A DNA stretch of 64,000 bases from JACQFZ01 sp041485885 (lineage in GTDB: Bacteria > Pseudomonadota > Gammaproteobacteria > Acidiferrobacterales > Sulfurifustaceae). Positions 25,701 through 32,723 of the stretch are shown in pieces. The DNA lies in assembly GCA_041485885.1 (NCBI GenBank), contig JBGPKL010000004.1, positions 1-64,000 on the forward strand, written 5' to 3'. Under the pieces are notes generated by a model that made no database searches, had not been told where the DNA came from, and saw nothing but the letters and a program-made list of their open reading frames with translations. The stretch's first letter is position 1; each line of letters begins with the position of its first letter. The translations under genes were made by a program, and so were the position numbers.

Positions 25701-25957
25701 GATTCGGATTGTTGCTGGAGGAGCTGCGCAAGGGGCCGGCGATATTGCGGATCTCGTATCTTGCCGACACCGAGGACACGGGAATCGTCAAGGCGCGGCT
25801 GGAAGCCGTCAAGCGGGAAATGACGCAACGCTGGGCGCAGCTCAACTGCTGCTACCGGCTCGCGATCGAGACGGAAATCTACTGGCGGCGCGGCGGACCT
25901 CCGGACAAGAAGGACATTGGGAAGCAGGCGCGTGGCGGCAGCTCTGCCCGTGAGTAA
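16757..25957 (+). CDS. Giant DUF11-repeat surface protein with SdrD-type B-like domains (~3,066 aa)
   Basis: The start is uncertain: GTG 16757 gives a basic signal peptide (TRGIRAVKMLLAVGLLFFF, cleavage after AFA); TTG 16748 and ATG 16799 are alternatives. About 15 DUF11-like domains follow, each with an opening such as ITLTKT or LLRVLKT, a middle like DTLEYRVIAANTGTATAFDA, and VVDxLPAG...Y. Two SdrD-B-like modules (GHVWHDANFNNALDTGEP near residue 2450; GKVYDDVNLNGYPDVNEKG near 2865) resemble Ca-binding B repeats. A DUF11 unit lies between them. The C-terminal ~100 residues (ILRISYLADTEDTGIVKARL; YRLAIETEIYWRRG) form a separate module. It is probably a long cell-surface fibre or adhesin, translated 3 bases before the OmpA/barrel gene. 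Attachment mode is unknown. Confidence 0.85.
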   Translation: MIADAVTRGIRAVKMLLAVGLLFFFQNAFADCPTLNPTITHQLGVSFCELCGIGHVTVRFSYPGNNNPDLTNLIVTEDLGASGLTYIPGTTTFAVNNGAAPAAVDPVVSGPNGSVLTWDLGSYLLAAAAGGGAGNAQFLDVTFQVRRADSVTKEGLVTANRTVVSNIAYFTTNEPNGFTACDDTRTSGSQTLSLREPLPVITKRGRNVDANQGSGSYSNPVHGNNNDDVIWRIQIQNNGLAGLQDLRFDDLMQGTDNLLINYACPTEAAATAVANNDGVAPGGSPCVAASNTISNFIVTSPFGNAATSAFTSPYTGLNGFEVDVTAGGSAFIYLVGKIVADGSCVGSRTNTVNDVEWGCAIDPPAGGIATTSTGSTPTGTATLTTLFGAQSSTLTVNRQLTGTTTSQPVGTKGTMTITITNNTGGTVKNINLRDVLPAEYVVDPTFTPTVTMAPAFGSYSGMTNTITWTNPVPGTFPLTTTSPTVPLGNVAPEFTLTSSTVHPIYADQRDMMRHGDVLTIRFRVVLIRSLSYDRVANLDVRTENTGDGTDPAQVTTLTNTLTVEFDTFCLTQPHQILTLTGNGTGNPTGSAIPANPEDLDVDIVGTELVFILTNNPSFPLSLTVAVRNNGGHDAANYRTFVSFGTTMEVTSAPAGCAVTTNPPPLAVWRQPAPIPASATIYQCTGSPIAPGQTASLNFQVIKTSDPARIAADDLSFRADVVGEITLSNGTPLFFPAPTPRTDGVTDRANNYSLDGIRARVIGFNLLKSQVGTCTENNPPPASPDRLVQIGEECTFHIETGGWFGFQTPGFTVIAVQRIQVVDELPDGQGFIASTNPFAPGFSTSAIQGVSRNPPTLAPLNEGFVDWTFNQTVPGQRILEKDHWFRVDISSRLLNDPIDTVAAPNQHAALSRNVLNSTFEAVFANDLVTPPGEDTFTLGQNTIGYPPQVVRRFDLTVTEPRLIVTKEVCNETLYGLGPACSNFVALANDGDAFNSYIYRITITNEATASGVARAPAYDVIVTDRLDASDLAFVRPFTADGLDNDGDDATDESAGGGEGTISDNVVKNGVPAVITFSYTHSSALQRINAGQSVRLYYRVDFDDDAAPLQTFTNTVNVTYDSLTGPSGNQSAPQRPNSDIGGARVYQAQPASASVRIIPVVTQPKRIRRLSNQTPSGASPQNVSIGEEIEYELTTSLPVALLRNFVVRDELPAGIRCTQAPAVNLNVPPYDAAGFQPGGIFTPTCTDNLVEWNFGNQRITSGTTNNRFDFSIRFIARVENTAVTNDGGQIVNGGASTAVTARYIDEASNSVVLNFAAASIVVREPRITLTKTFSVANADAADVLTVTVTATNAGTAPAYDLRVLDDLTGKKLTFLGSLGGADPPNNVDTTTLGANRPIFSWNPANPRFAIAPAAAVSFTFQVRVDADVQPQEILDNTIQASWKSLPSQNTALNSTGAIGADGTATGRRIGAIPNAGNAINHYEATASGAATVPAITITKTDLAPATIPTIGAHKHFQIEIRLPEGVTNNLRAVDNLAATGLSYVLANNATFDITYTFQGITTINGQPPSEAAFTSFPADNTSGTATWNIGSVVTANENDLVTTAITPLIRIDYFARVNNDVNTHAGNTLQNGVTVTYSHGETGAPVTVTASTPAVTVVEPRITLSKTVANVTPGKQPTDQPVAGDTLEYRVIAANTGTATAFDANIVDTLPAGLQLASGFTPTAVINLVPVAGFVATPAGAPLGPLIWGRANGDGSLDIPAGQTLTLTYRALVQVITDPNGLIQNGVLIDWTSLDGVNAFERTGAGCPTITLPNDYCAGPARAIVTGGRSTVVFQKTVINLTTGQNPGANATPGNTLRYRLRVRNVSGFPLSGFSLVDELDRLNTPAAFTAGTLQLVSVPAGANTTNTNPNGGTKSTGLLDIRNLSVGVAGSATDTLTVDFDVRLAPVITSGTVVLDQAQLMVAGIEFAKSDDPNVNGVDDPQVIGDEDPTRTLITSAPLLRVLKTSADLSGDPNVLRAGETLRYTITVQNIGTENAANVTLRDQVPANTAYVANSTTLNGSPLSDPSAGVSPLQNGRLINAPEDSTAGALRADASGVTTNIATLTFDVVVSPNAIDGTIISNQGFVTGAGAGSGAFPEKPSDDPRTPTADDPTRNIVGNLPLLYGLKTVQLQVDNGTPGIVDPGDVLRYTIVISNSAATPATGIALTDVVPANTTYVANSVRLNGNPVGGVAPPTLQVPIGALPSGASATITFDVQVNVGVATGTIISNQGSIASNELPIQLTDADGIPSNGFQPTVIVVGNAQQLRIIKEVAVVGGGTAAAGGQLEYTVRVTNISTVPATSVVITDDLTTLASLLTFVANSAALNGTTVGVSFAGGMLTADYSTTRGNLAAGATAVLRFRANIATGLADGTRITNTAQVTWNTPTQSASGSVSIDVGAAAGAAILNGHVWHDANFNNALDTGEPLLAGWAVNILRNGQSLATVFTGVDGTYRIVGLAPNDTTTDRYEIRFRAPGAGPNTAALGLADSIFTNGLQRISDIIAGAGSNLQNLNLPIDPDGVVYDSVLRAPVAGATVTLLRAPAQTPLPSGCFTDPVQQGQVTSATGQYKFDLNFSDPSCPAGASYLIAVSPPATGYFTGASRIIPPSSSGTTAAFSVPACPATAADAIPATDYCEVQASIAAPSTAVPPRSAGTRYYLHVTLNNVRMPQDSQAFNNHIPLDPQLDAAVAITKTTPLLNVTRGSLVPYTITIKNTLSAALPDLTVIDTLPPGFKYVEGSSRFDGRPLEPGRNGRQVRWENINLLTSEQHTIKFLLIVGSGVSEAEYVNSAQVINSLTGGIASGVATATVRVVPDPTFDCTDIIGKVYDDVNLNGYPDVNEKGLAGVRVVSARGLIAKTDAYGRFHITCAAIPNEDRGSNFILKVDDRSLPSGYRLTTENPLVLRATRGKAIKFNFGAALHRVVRLDIADGVFETDSTDVRPQWTPRFGLLLEELRKGPAILRISYLADTEDTGIVKARLEAVKREMTQRWAQLNCCYRLAIETEIYWRRGGPPDKKDIGKQARGGSSARE

Positions 25958-25960
25958 CGC

Positions 25961-28900
25961 ATGACGGCGCCACGGAGCTTGAAAACGGAATTGATGAAAG
26001 CCGCTGCTTTCATACTGTACGCGTCGTTTGTTTCTGCCGTCGTTGCCGCAGAATCGGCCGTGAGCGGCGTGACGGAAAGCGGCGGGCTCAGCGCCGCGGG
26101 CGAGAAACATCTTTCGCCGGATGAGCCGCGCGCGCAATGGATACGCAACGATGAGGCGGCGAAGGGCGACAAGCTGGAAGTGCAGAAAGTGCGCACGCAG
26201 GAACTGAAGACCGTCAAGCTCCAGAATGTCGTTCCCGCGATCCGGTTTGGCTCCGGCGAAGCGGAAATCCCGCCGGGCTACGCCGCGCGGCTGCGCGAAG
26301 TGTTGAGCCGCATGAAAGGCCGTACCAACGTGCGGCTGCATTTCGTCGGACACACCGACAACGTGCGGCTGGTGGGCGAGGCGAGACTAAAGTACGGCGA
26401 TAACATCGGGCTGTCGCGCGAGCGCGCCGGTACCGTCGCGGAATATTTCAAGAAAGAACTCAATCTGCCGGCGGAATCGATCTCGTACGAAGGACTCGGC
26501 GACACCAAACCGGTCGCGAGCAACACCGCCGCGAGCGGTCGTGCGCTCAATCGCCGCGTCGAGGTGGAGGTGTGGTACGACGAGCTCGGCGAGAAGCTCA
26601 TCGAGAAGGAAGTCGTGGTCGCCGAGCAGTTCAATCGCGTGAAGGTGTGCCGCGTCGAGACGGTGTGCAAGCTGCGCTACCAGGAAGGTCACGCGAAGCG
26701 CGCGCGCATCAAGAACCTCATGCCGCCGCTGCACTTCGAAGAAGAGACGACGAGCATTCCCGAGGACTTCCTGCAGAAGCTGCGCCAGGTTCTCGCGAAC
26801 CTCAAAGGTAAGGAGCACCTTACCGTCAAGTTCATCGGCTACACCGACAACCTACCGCTAACCGGACGGGCCGAGCGCATTTACGGAACGCACGATGGCT
26901 TGTCCAAAGCGCGCGCGCGGCGCGCCTCGCTCGCGGTGCAGGATGCGCTTAAGCTGCCGACTGCCGCGCTCGAAGTCGACGGCAAGGGCGCGGCGCAGCC
27001 GCTCGCCTCAAACGACACCGAGAAAGGCCGCGCGCTGAACCGGCGCATCGAAGTCGAATTCTGGTACGACGACGCGTTGCAGGAATTGCCGGACGAGCCG
27101 CAGATCTGTCCGGAAGCGGCCGGCGCGGAAATCGTGACGCGCGTGTACGAGCCGCCGTCCGGCGCGATCAAGCCGATCCTTTACGAGCAAGGCAAGCCGG
27201 TGATCCCCGAGGGATACGCCTCGCGCCTGCGCGACATCCTGGAGGAGCTGCGCGGCAAGACCAACGTACGCGTGCGTTTCATCGGCTACACCAGCAACGA
27301 GCGGCTCGACCGCCGTACCGCGATGGTGTACGGCGATGACATCGGCCTTTCGACGGCGCGCGCCCGCCGCGCGATGACCGCCGTGAAGGAGCAGCTGGTC
27401 CTGGCGGACAGTCAAATGGAATTCGAAGGGCACGGCTACGTACAGTCCGACGACGTTGTGAACACCGGGTTCGTCGAATCGGATATCGCGCGCGTCGAGG
27501 TGCGGGTGGTTTACGACGAGCCGGCGGCGCTCGACGCCGAAAGCCTGGAGATCACGCGGCTGACGCGCGAGGTAGAGCCGAAGGATCCGTTCGCGCTGAA
27601 TCTCATGCGCATCACCGTCGACGGCAAGCCGATCGACGATCCGGGTAAGAACCTGTCCGACATCGAGCGCTGCACCGACGTCGCGCTCGATCAGGCGAAG
27701 ATTCAGTTCAAGTTCGACAACCTCGAGCTCAAGCCGCGGCTTAACGCGAGTGCTTGGCCGACCACGATCCGCTATCAGGACGATCCGGACACGGAGATTC
27801 CGGACAATCTGATGCAGTTCCGCATGTACACGAACTATCCGGAGCTCATCGATAAAGCCGAGATCCGCGTCTTCGAGAGCGCGCAGTCCGAGCGCGACGT
27901 GCCGCTGGCGGTCATCGCGCTCGGCAAAGACGGCCGCGGCGAATGGCAGCCGAGTTTCGCGGACTACAAGGCGCCGAATCGCGAGCTGAACTACGTGCTG
28001 CGCGTGTACGACAAAGACGGCCGGTTCGATGAGACGAAAGCGCAATCGATATGGATCGTCGACGCGGTTCAGACGAATCTCGCCGAGCACGATGCGGAAA
28101 AGGAATTGCTCGTCGGCTACGGCGAGACGCGGATCGCGCTGGAGAACATCGAGAAGCGCGGCGGCACGATCCGCGTGCAGGGCAGCGGCATCCCCAGCGA
28201 ACATTCGGTGTGGTTCGCCGGCCGGTCGGTGCCGGTCGACAAGGACGGCAAGTTCATCGCCGAAACGATTTTGCCGCCGGGGTTGCATACCGTGGAAGTC
28301 GGCGTGCTCGACAGCGCCAGCAACGGCGAGCTGTACTTGCGCGACCTGGAGTTGAGGCGAAACGACTGGTTCTACGTCGGGATCGCCGACGTCACGATCG
28401 CGAAAGACAGAACCTCGGGGCCGGCCAAGCTCGTCACCGGCGACGGCACGCACTACGACAACGACTTCTCCCTGGACGGCCGGCTCGCGATGTATGCGAA
28501 CGGCAAGTTCGGCGACGGCTGGAAGCTCACCACCAGCGCCGACACGCTGGAAGGGCCGGTCAAGGATCTCTTCAGTAACTTCCTCGACAAGTCGCCGGGG
28601 GCGCTGTTCCGGCGCATCGACCCCGACTATCACTACCCGACGTTGGGCGATGACAGCAGCGTCGAGGAGGACGCCCCGACGCTCGGGAAGTTCTATCTGA
28701 AGCTCGCGAAGGACATGAGTTACGGTTTGTGGGGTAACTTCAAGATCGGGTATTCCGACAACTCGCTGGCGCACGTCGACCGCGGCTTGTATGGCGCCAA
28801 CGCGCACTATCAGACGCTGAGCACGACGAGTTTCGGGGAGCAGCGTCTCGTTGTCGACGGCTTCGCCGCCGATCCGGGGACGGTTGCGGCGCGCGATGAA

Positions 28901-31048
28901 TTCCGCGGCACCGGCGGTTCGCTCTACTTCGCGCGTCACCAAGACATTCTGACCGGCTCGGAGCGTGTGCGCGTCGAGGTGCGCGACAAGGATTCAGGCA
29001 TCGTCATCGCCGTCAAGAACCTCACGCCGGTGATCGATTACGACATCGATTATCTGCAAGGCCGCATCGTGCTCGCGCAACCGCTGTCGGCGGCGGCGAG
29101 CGACAACCTGCTGGTGACGAGCGACTCGATCAGCGACCACCCGGTGTTTCTCATCGTGCGCTACGAGTTCACGCCCGGCTTCAGCGACATCCACACGCTC
29201 GCGGTCGGCGGTCATTCGCATCTGTGGCTCAACGACTACATAAAGCTCGGTGTAACGTCGAGCCGCAGCGAAGAAGCCGGCAGCAAGAGCGGCGTGAGCG
29301 CCACTGACGTAACGCTGCGCAAGAGCGCCGAGTCGTGGGTCAAGCTCGAGAGCTCCAACAGCAAGGGCCCGGGCACGACGGCGTTGCAGTCGGGCGACGG
29401 CGGTTTCACGTTTGGTACGGTCGGGACGCCGATCGACGAGAACGTAAAGGCCGGCGCTTCGCGCGTAGAGGCGAGTGTCGGCTTCAAGGACGTGTATGAC
29501 GGCGCCAAGGGCAAGATGACTTTTTACAAGCAGGATTTGGACGCGGGCTACTCGGCGCCGGGTCTGGCGTCGCCGACCCGAACTAACCAGAGCGGCGCAA
29601 CGCTGCAGACGCCGGTGGGCAGCCGCGTGACGGTGACGGCGAAGACTGACAAGCTCACGCGCGATCAGGGTCTCGATACCGACGCTAGCGAGCTGGATGT
29701 CGGTGTTCAGGTGGCGAATCACTGGAACGTTAGTGGTGGCGTTCGGTACGACAATCGCGTCGATCACTCTCCCGTCGTCCCGCTGACGCAAGTGCAGGGC
29801 GAGCGCTTGGATGCGACGACGCGCGTTACGTACGACTCGCGCGGATCGTGGACGGCTTACGGCTTCGTGCAGGACACGCTCGACAAGACCGGCAATCGCG
29901 AAGACAACGGGCGCGTCGGCTCCGGCGGAACGTTCCGCGTGACCGATCGGCTGAAGCTCAGCGGCGAAGTGTCGGGCGGCGATCTCGGCGGCGCCGGAAA
30001 GCTCGGATCGGAGTATCTCTATTCCGATCGCACCAGCCTGTATCTCAACTACGTGGTAGAGAACGATAGCGCGGACAATGGCATCCGCGCCAAGAAAGGC
30101 GACATGGTCTCCGGCTTCCGGACGCGCTACTCCGACAGCACGAGCGTTTATGCCGAGGAGCGATATACGCACGGCGACGTGCCGACCGGCCTGACGCAAT
30201 CGGCGGGCGTCGATCTGGCGCCGACCGATCGGCTGAATGTCGGCGCCCGCGTCGACGTCGGCACGTTGCGCGATCACGAAACCGGCGCCCAGACCAAGAG
30301 AAACGCGTTGGCGCTGAGCGCGGGCTACGGCTTCGATCGGATCAAGATCGCGACGGCGTTCGAGTACCGCGTCGACGAGACGCAAGCGCTGGACACAAGC
30401 TTCTCCGAACGGAAAACCTGGCTGATCAAGAACAGTCTGAAGTATCAGGTGAACCCCGACTGGCGCATCATCGGCAAGTTGAATCATGCCGACAGCAAGA
30501 GCTCGCTCGGGCAGTTCTTCGACGGCAACTATACCGAGGCCGTGCTCGGCTACGGCTACCGTCCGGTCGCCAACGACCGTCTCAACGCGCTCTTCAAGTA
30601 CACGTATTTCTACAACGTGCCGACGGCGGACCAGGTTACCGCGACGAACGCAACGGCGGAGCTGATTCAGAAGAGCCACGTCATATCGCTCGATGCGATG
30701 GTCGACATCACTCAGCGCTGGACGATTGGCGGCAAGTACGCCTACCGTCTCGGGCAAGTCAGCATCGACCGGGTGAATCCGGAGTTCTTCGACAGCCGCG
30801 CGTCCCTATGTATAGTGCGCGTCGATTGGCAATTCATTCGTCATTGGGACGCGTTGATCGAGGCGCGCGTGCTCGATCTGCCCGACGCGGGCGATCGGCG
30901 CAGCGGCGCGCTGTTCGCGCTCTACTGGCACATGGGCAACAACATCAAGCTCGGCGTCGGCTACAACTTCACCGATTTTTCGGACAATCTGACCGACCTC
31001 AACTACAACAGCCGAGGAGTTTTCCTGAACCTGATCGGGAAGATGTAG
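25961..31048 (+). CDS. Triple OmpA-domain protein fused to a large predicted outer-membrane beta-barrel (1,695 aa)
   Basis: A signal peptide lies within residues 1-31 (ATG 25994 is an alternative start). Three OmpA-like peptidoglycan-binding domains follow: ~88-205 (IRFGSGEAEIPPGYAARL; GHTDN; ALNRRVEVEVW), ~250-370 (LHFEEETTSIPEDFLQKL; ALNRRIEVEFW) and ~398-520 (KPVIPEGYASRLRDILEE; RVEVRVVYDE), the third lacking the usual NRR motif. A ~300-residue region with Ig/carboxypeptidase-like parts (GSGIPSEHSVWFAGRSVPVD; PPGLHTVEVGVLDSASNGEL) comes next. The last ~800 residues have dense amphipathic strands with Tyr/Trp girdles (LKLSGEVSGGDLGGAGKLG; WRIIGKLNHADSKS), typical of a large beta-barrel. It may anchor or export the preceding giant protein. 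Confidence 0.8.
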   Translation: MTAPRSLKTELMKAAAFILYASFVSAVVAAESAVSGVTESGGLSAAGEKHLSPDEPRAQWIRNDEAAKGDKLEVQKVRTQELKTVKLQNVVPAIRFGSGEAEIPPGYAARLREVLSRMKGRTNVRLHFVGHTDNVRLVGEARLKYGDNIGLSRERAGTVAEYFKKELNLPAESISYEGLGDTKPVASNTAASGRALNRRVEVEVWYDELGEKLIEKEVVVAEQFNRVKVCRVETVCKLRYQEGHAKRARIKNLMPPLHFEEETTSIPEDFLQKLRQVLANLKGKEHLTVKFIGYTDNLPLTGRAERIYGTHDGLSKARARRASLAVQDALKLPTAALEVDGKGAAQPLASNDTEKGRALNRRIEVEFWYDDALQELPDEPQICPEAAGAEIVTRVYEPPSGAIKPILYEQGKPVIPEGYASRLRDILEELRGKTNVRVRFIGYTSNERLDRRTAMVYGDDIGLSTARARRAMTAVKEQLVLADSQMEFEGHGYVQSDDVVNTGFVESDIARVEVRVVYDEPAALDAESLEITRLTREVEPKDPFALNLMRITVDGKPIDDPGKNLSDIERCTDVALDQAKIQFKFDNLELKPRLNASAWPTTIRYQDDPDTEIPDNLMQFRMYTNYPELIDKAEIRVFESAQSERDVPLAVIALGKDGRGEWQPSFADYKAPNRELNYVLRVYDKDGRFDETKAQSIWIVDAVQTNLAEHDAEKELLVGYGETRIALENIEKRGGTIRVQGSGIPSEHSVWFAGRSVPVDKDGKFIAETILPPGLHTVEVGVLDSASNGELYLRDLELRRNDWFYVGIADVTIAKDRTSGPAKLVTGDGTHYDNDFSLDGRLAMYANGKFGDGWKLTTSADTLEGPVKDLFSNFLDKSPGALFRRIDPDYHYPTLGDDSSVEEDAPTLGKFYLKLAKDMSYGLWGNFKIGYSDNSLAHVDRGLYGANAHYQTLSTTSFGEQRLVVDGFAADPGTVAARDEFRGTGGSLYFARHQDILTGSERVRVEVRDKDSGIVIAVKNLTPVIDYDIDYLQGRIVLAQPLSAAASDNLLVTSDSISDHPVFLIVRYEFTPGFSDIHTLAVGGHSHLWLNDYIKLGVTSSRSEEAGSKSGVSATDVTLRKSAESWVKLESSNSKGPGTTALQSGDGGFTFGTVGTPIDENVKAGASRVEASVGFKDVYDGAKGKMTFYKQDLDAGYSAPGLASPTRTNQSGATLQTPVGSRVTVTAKTDKLTRDQGLDTDASELDVGVQVANHWNVSGGVRYDNRVDHSPVVPLTQVQGERLDATTRVTYDSRGSWTAYGFVQDTLDKTGNREDNGRVGSGGTFRVTDRLKLSGEVSGGDLGGAGKLGSEYLYSDRTSLYLNYVVENDSADNGIRAKKGDMVSGFRTRYSDSTSVYAEERYTHGDVPTGLTQSAGVDLAPTDRLNVGARVDVGTLRDHETGAQTKRNALALSAGYGFDRIKIATAFEYRVDETQALDTSFSERKTWLIKNSLKYQVNPDWRIIGKLNHADSKSSLGQFFDGNYTEAVLGYGYRPVANDRLNALFKYTYFYNVPTADQVTATNATAELIQKSHVISLDAMVDITQRWTIGGKYAYRLGQVSIDRVNPEFFDSRASLCIVRVDWQFIRHWDALIEARVLDLPDAGDRRSGALFALYWHMGNNIKLGVGYNFTDFSDNLTDLNYNSRGVFLNLIGKM

Positions 31049-31069
31049 CCCGCTCCTTTGCGTGATGCG

Positions 31070-31119
31070 ACTGGCTTTTAACCAGTGGGTCGTGTGTTCG
31101 ATTCACGCACGACCCACCA
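31070..31119 (+). other. Second 3' fragment of a tRNA-Lys gene, probable att site
   Basis: The sequence has a complete anticodon arm (ACTGG-CTTTTAA-CCAGT, anticodon TTT), variable loop GGGTC, T arm GTGTG-TTCGATT-CACGC, acceptor 3' strand ACGACCC, A and CCA. No GGGTCGT acceptor 5' strand or D arm lies upstream, where the barrel gene ends 22 bases earlier. It shares CTTTTAACCAGT and the CCCACCA end with the fragment at 3531, in the same orientation, but differs in the T arm. Confidence 0.75.
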
Positions 31120-31440
31120 CGTTTGCTCCGTTGCCCTCGCGCCAGGTCCTAGTGGGCCCTGGTGCGGCGACTAGTGGTGACTCGGATAGCCTTAAGATAC
31201 CGGCGGTCAGCACCGAACAACCGTGTGGGCAGGATGTCAGGCGCCGCGTATACTTTTGCGATACATAGGTGAAGCTGCACTACCGCTGTTAGTGAAAGTG
31301 GTAAGCCTACAGGCGCGGCTGGAGCGCGGTTGGCGGCCGTTGCCACCATTTTTGGTAACGTCGCGCTCCGTGGGGTTTGAAACGCGACGGACGATGGTGC
31401 GCTCGGATGCCTCTGCGTGTTGTATTCGAGGAGGTTAACG
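31120..31440. other. Intergenic region upstream of panB
   Basis: About 320 bases without a supported gene. It probably carries the panB promoter, although no strong hexamer pair is evident. A strong ribosome-binding site GAGGAGG (31428-31434) lies 6 bases before the panB ATG. CTAGTGG occurs twice (near 31149 and 31170) as a short direct repeat of unknown meaning. Confidence 0.5.
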
Positions 31441-32313
31441 ATGGACGTTCAGAAATTCACGGTGCCCGATCTCGCGCGGACCAAGGCGGCGGGCAAGCGG
31501 ATCACGATGATGACCGCTTACGATGCCACCTTCGCGCGGCTGCTCGATGAGGCCGGTGTCGACGGACTGTTGGTCGGCGATTCTCTCGGTATGGTAGTGC
31601 AAGGGCACGACAATACCTTGCCGGTCACGCTCGAGGAGATGATCTATCACACCCGCATGGTGGCGCGCGGGCGCAAGCGCGCGCTGCTGATTAGCGACCT
31701 GCCATTCGGCGCGTATCAGATTTCGCCGGCGCAGGCGCTCGAGAATGCGGTGCGGCTCGTCAAAGAGGGCGGCGCCGAGGTGGTGAAGCTCGAAGGCGGC
31801 ATGGCCATGGAGGCGACCATCGCTGCGATCACCGCGGTCGACATTCCGGTAATGAGCCACGTGGGTCTCACGCCGCAGTCGGTTCATCGCATGGGCGGTC
31901 ATCGCGTGCAGGGCCGGCGTCGCGGGCATGCGCCGGGCGAGCGCGAGCGCGTGCTCGACGATGCCCGCGCGTGCGTTCGGGCGGGCGCGTGCGCCATCGT
32001 GTTGGAGGGGATACCGCTGGATCTTGCCGCCGCAATCACCGCGGAGCTGCCGATTCCGACGATCGGGATCGGAGCCGGGATGCATTGCGACGGCCAGGTG
32101 CTGGTGAGTTATGACTTGCTGGGACTGTCGGGCTGGATGCCTCGCTTCGGCAAGCGCTACGCCGAGCTTGGCGAGGCGACGGTGCGCGCCGCCAAGGCAT
32201 ACATCGAGGAAGTTCATGCCGGACTTTTTCCAACAGAAGAGCACTCATTCAAGCCCGTGGAGCCGGTATCGTTCGAAAAGCCGCCGAAGCGGACTGCGGC
32301 CGAGAAAAAATGA
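31441..32313 (+). CDS. panB: 3-methyl-2-oxobutanoate hydroxymethyltransferase
   Basis: PanB transfers a hydroxymethyl group from methylenetetrahydrofolate to 2-oxoisovalerate, giving ketopantoate in pantothenate/CoA synthesis. The 290-residue chain has the family pattern MMTAYDATFARLLDEAGVDG, LLVGDSLGMVVQGHDNTLPV, VKLEGGMAMEATIAAI, MSHVGLTPQSVHRMGG and the catalytic VLEGIP, then GIGAGMHCDGQVLVSYDLLG. ATG 31441 is chosen over an upstream TTG for its strong ribosome-binding site. After GHRVQ the usual segment is replaced by a short Arg-rich stretch (GRRRGHAPGERERV), a local divergence. No panC follows, so the pathway genes are scattered. Confidence 0.95.
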   Translation: MDVQKFTVPDLARTKAAGKRITMMTAYDATFARLLDEAGVDGLLVGDSLGMVVQGHDNTLPVTLEEMIYHTRMVARGRKRALLISDLPFGAYQISPAQALENAVRLVKEGGAEVVKLEGGMAMEATIAAITAVDIPVMSHVGLTPQSVHRMGGHRVQGRRRGHAPGERERVLDDARACVRAGACAIVLEGIPLDLAAAITAELPIPTIGIGAGMHCDGQVLVSYDLLGLSGWMPRFGKRYAELGEATVRAAKAYIEEVHAGLFPTEEHSFKPVEPVSFEKPPKRTAAEKK

Positions 32314-32358
32314 GAGAAGGGCGGGAGCGAGCGCGGACCTGCGCCGCGCGCGCGAGTT

Positions 32359-32386
32359 GAAAAAGTCCATGGGACGAACTTTTTCG
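32359..32386 (+). terminator. Candidate terminator after panB
   Basis: GAAAAAGTCC (32359-32368) and GGAC..CTTTTTC (32372-32385) form an imperfect hairpin with a T-rich 3' arm, 45 bases past panB. The stem is only moderately GC-rich, so this is a weak call. Confidence 0.4.
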
Positions 32387-32612
32387 ACGGACCCTTAAAG
32401 AACGACAAGCTCTACCGGCACGCGCGCATTGAGCCGTAGCGCGAAGCGCCGTGTCGGGTGTTCACCTTTACCATCGCAACAAGGCGCATTCGAACGGTTC
32501 TTCTGAATCGAGAGGAACAATTTTTTCATTATCAGTTCTGGGTCACTCCCAGGACGGAAACGTGACTGTTTGATGAAACTCGGGAGCGGCCGGAGCGGGA
32601 TGCACAGTCTGG

Positions 32613-32648
32613 AAAAAATGGGGCGGCGCCCTGGGAGCTGCGCCGCCC
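32613..32648 (-). terminator. Rho-independent terminator of the CHRD gene
   Basis: A perfect 9-bp GC stem is formed by GGGCGGCGC (32621-32629) and GCGCCGCCC (32640-32648) with a 10-base loop. Read on the minus strand, it is followed by CCATTTTTT (A run at 32613-32618), about 75 bases after the CHRD stop codon. The region 32387-32612 between this and panB shows nothing else. Confidence 0.8.
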
Positions 32649-32723
32649 GAACTTTCACGCTTGTCGCGAGAAACCGGTCTGGTGAATCAGGTGGTGCTAA
32701 TTTTCGAAGTGAACCATCGGAAG

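Noticed and set aside
24188..30757. Further long minus-strand frames (24188-26353, 27008-28942, 28994-30757)
   Set aside because: They lie opposite the giant and OmpA-barrel genes, have antisense-type composition and no recognisable motifs.
31070..31119. A complete tRNA-Lys gene
   Set aside because: The anticodon and T arms fold, but no acceptor 5' strand or D arm is present upstream; it is a 3' fragment.
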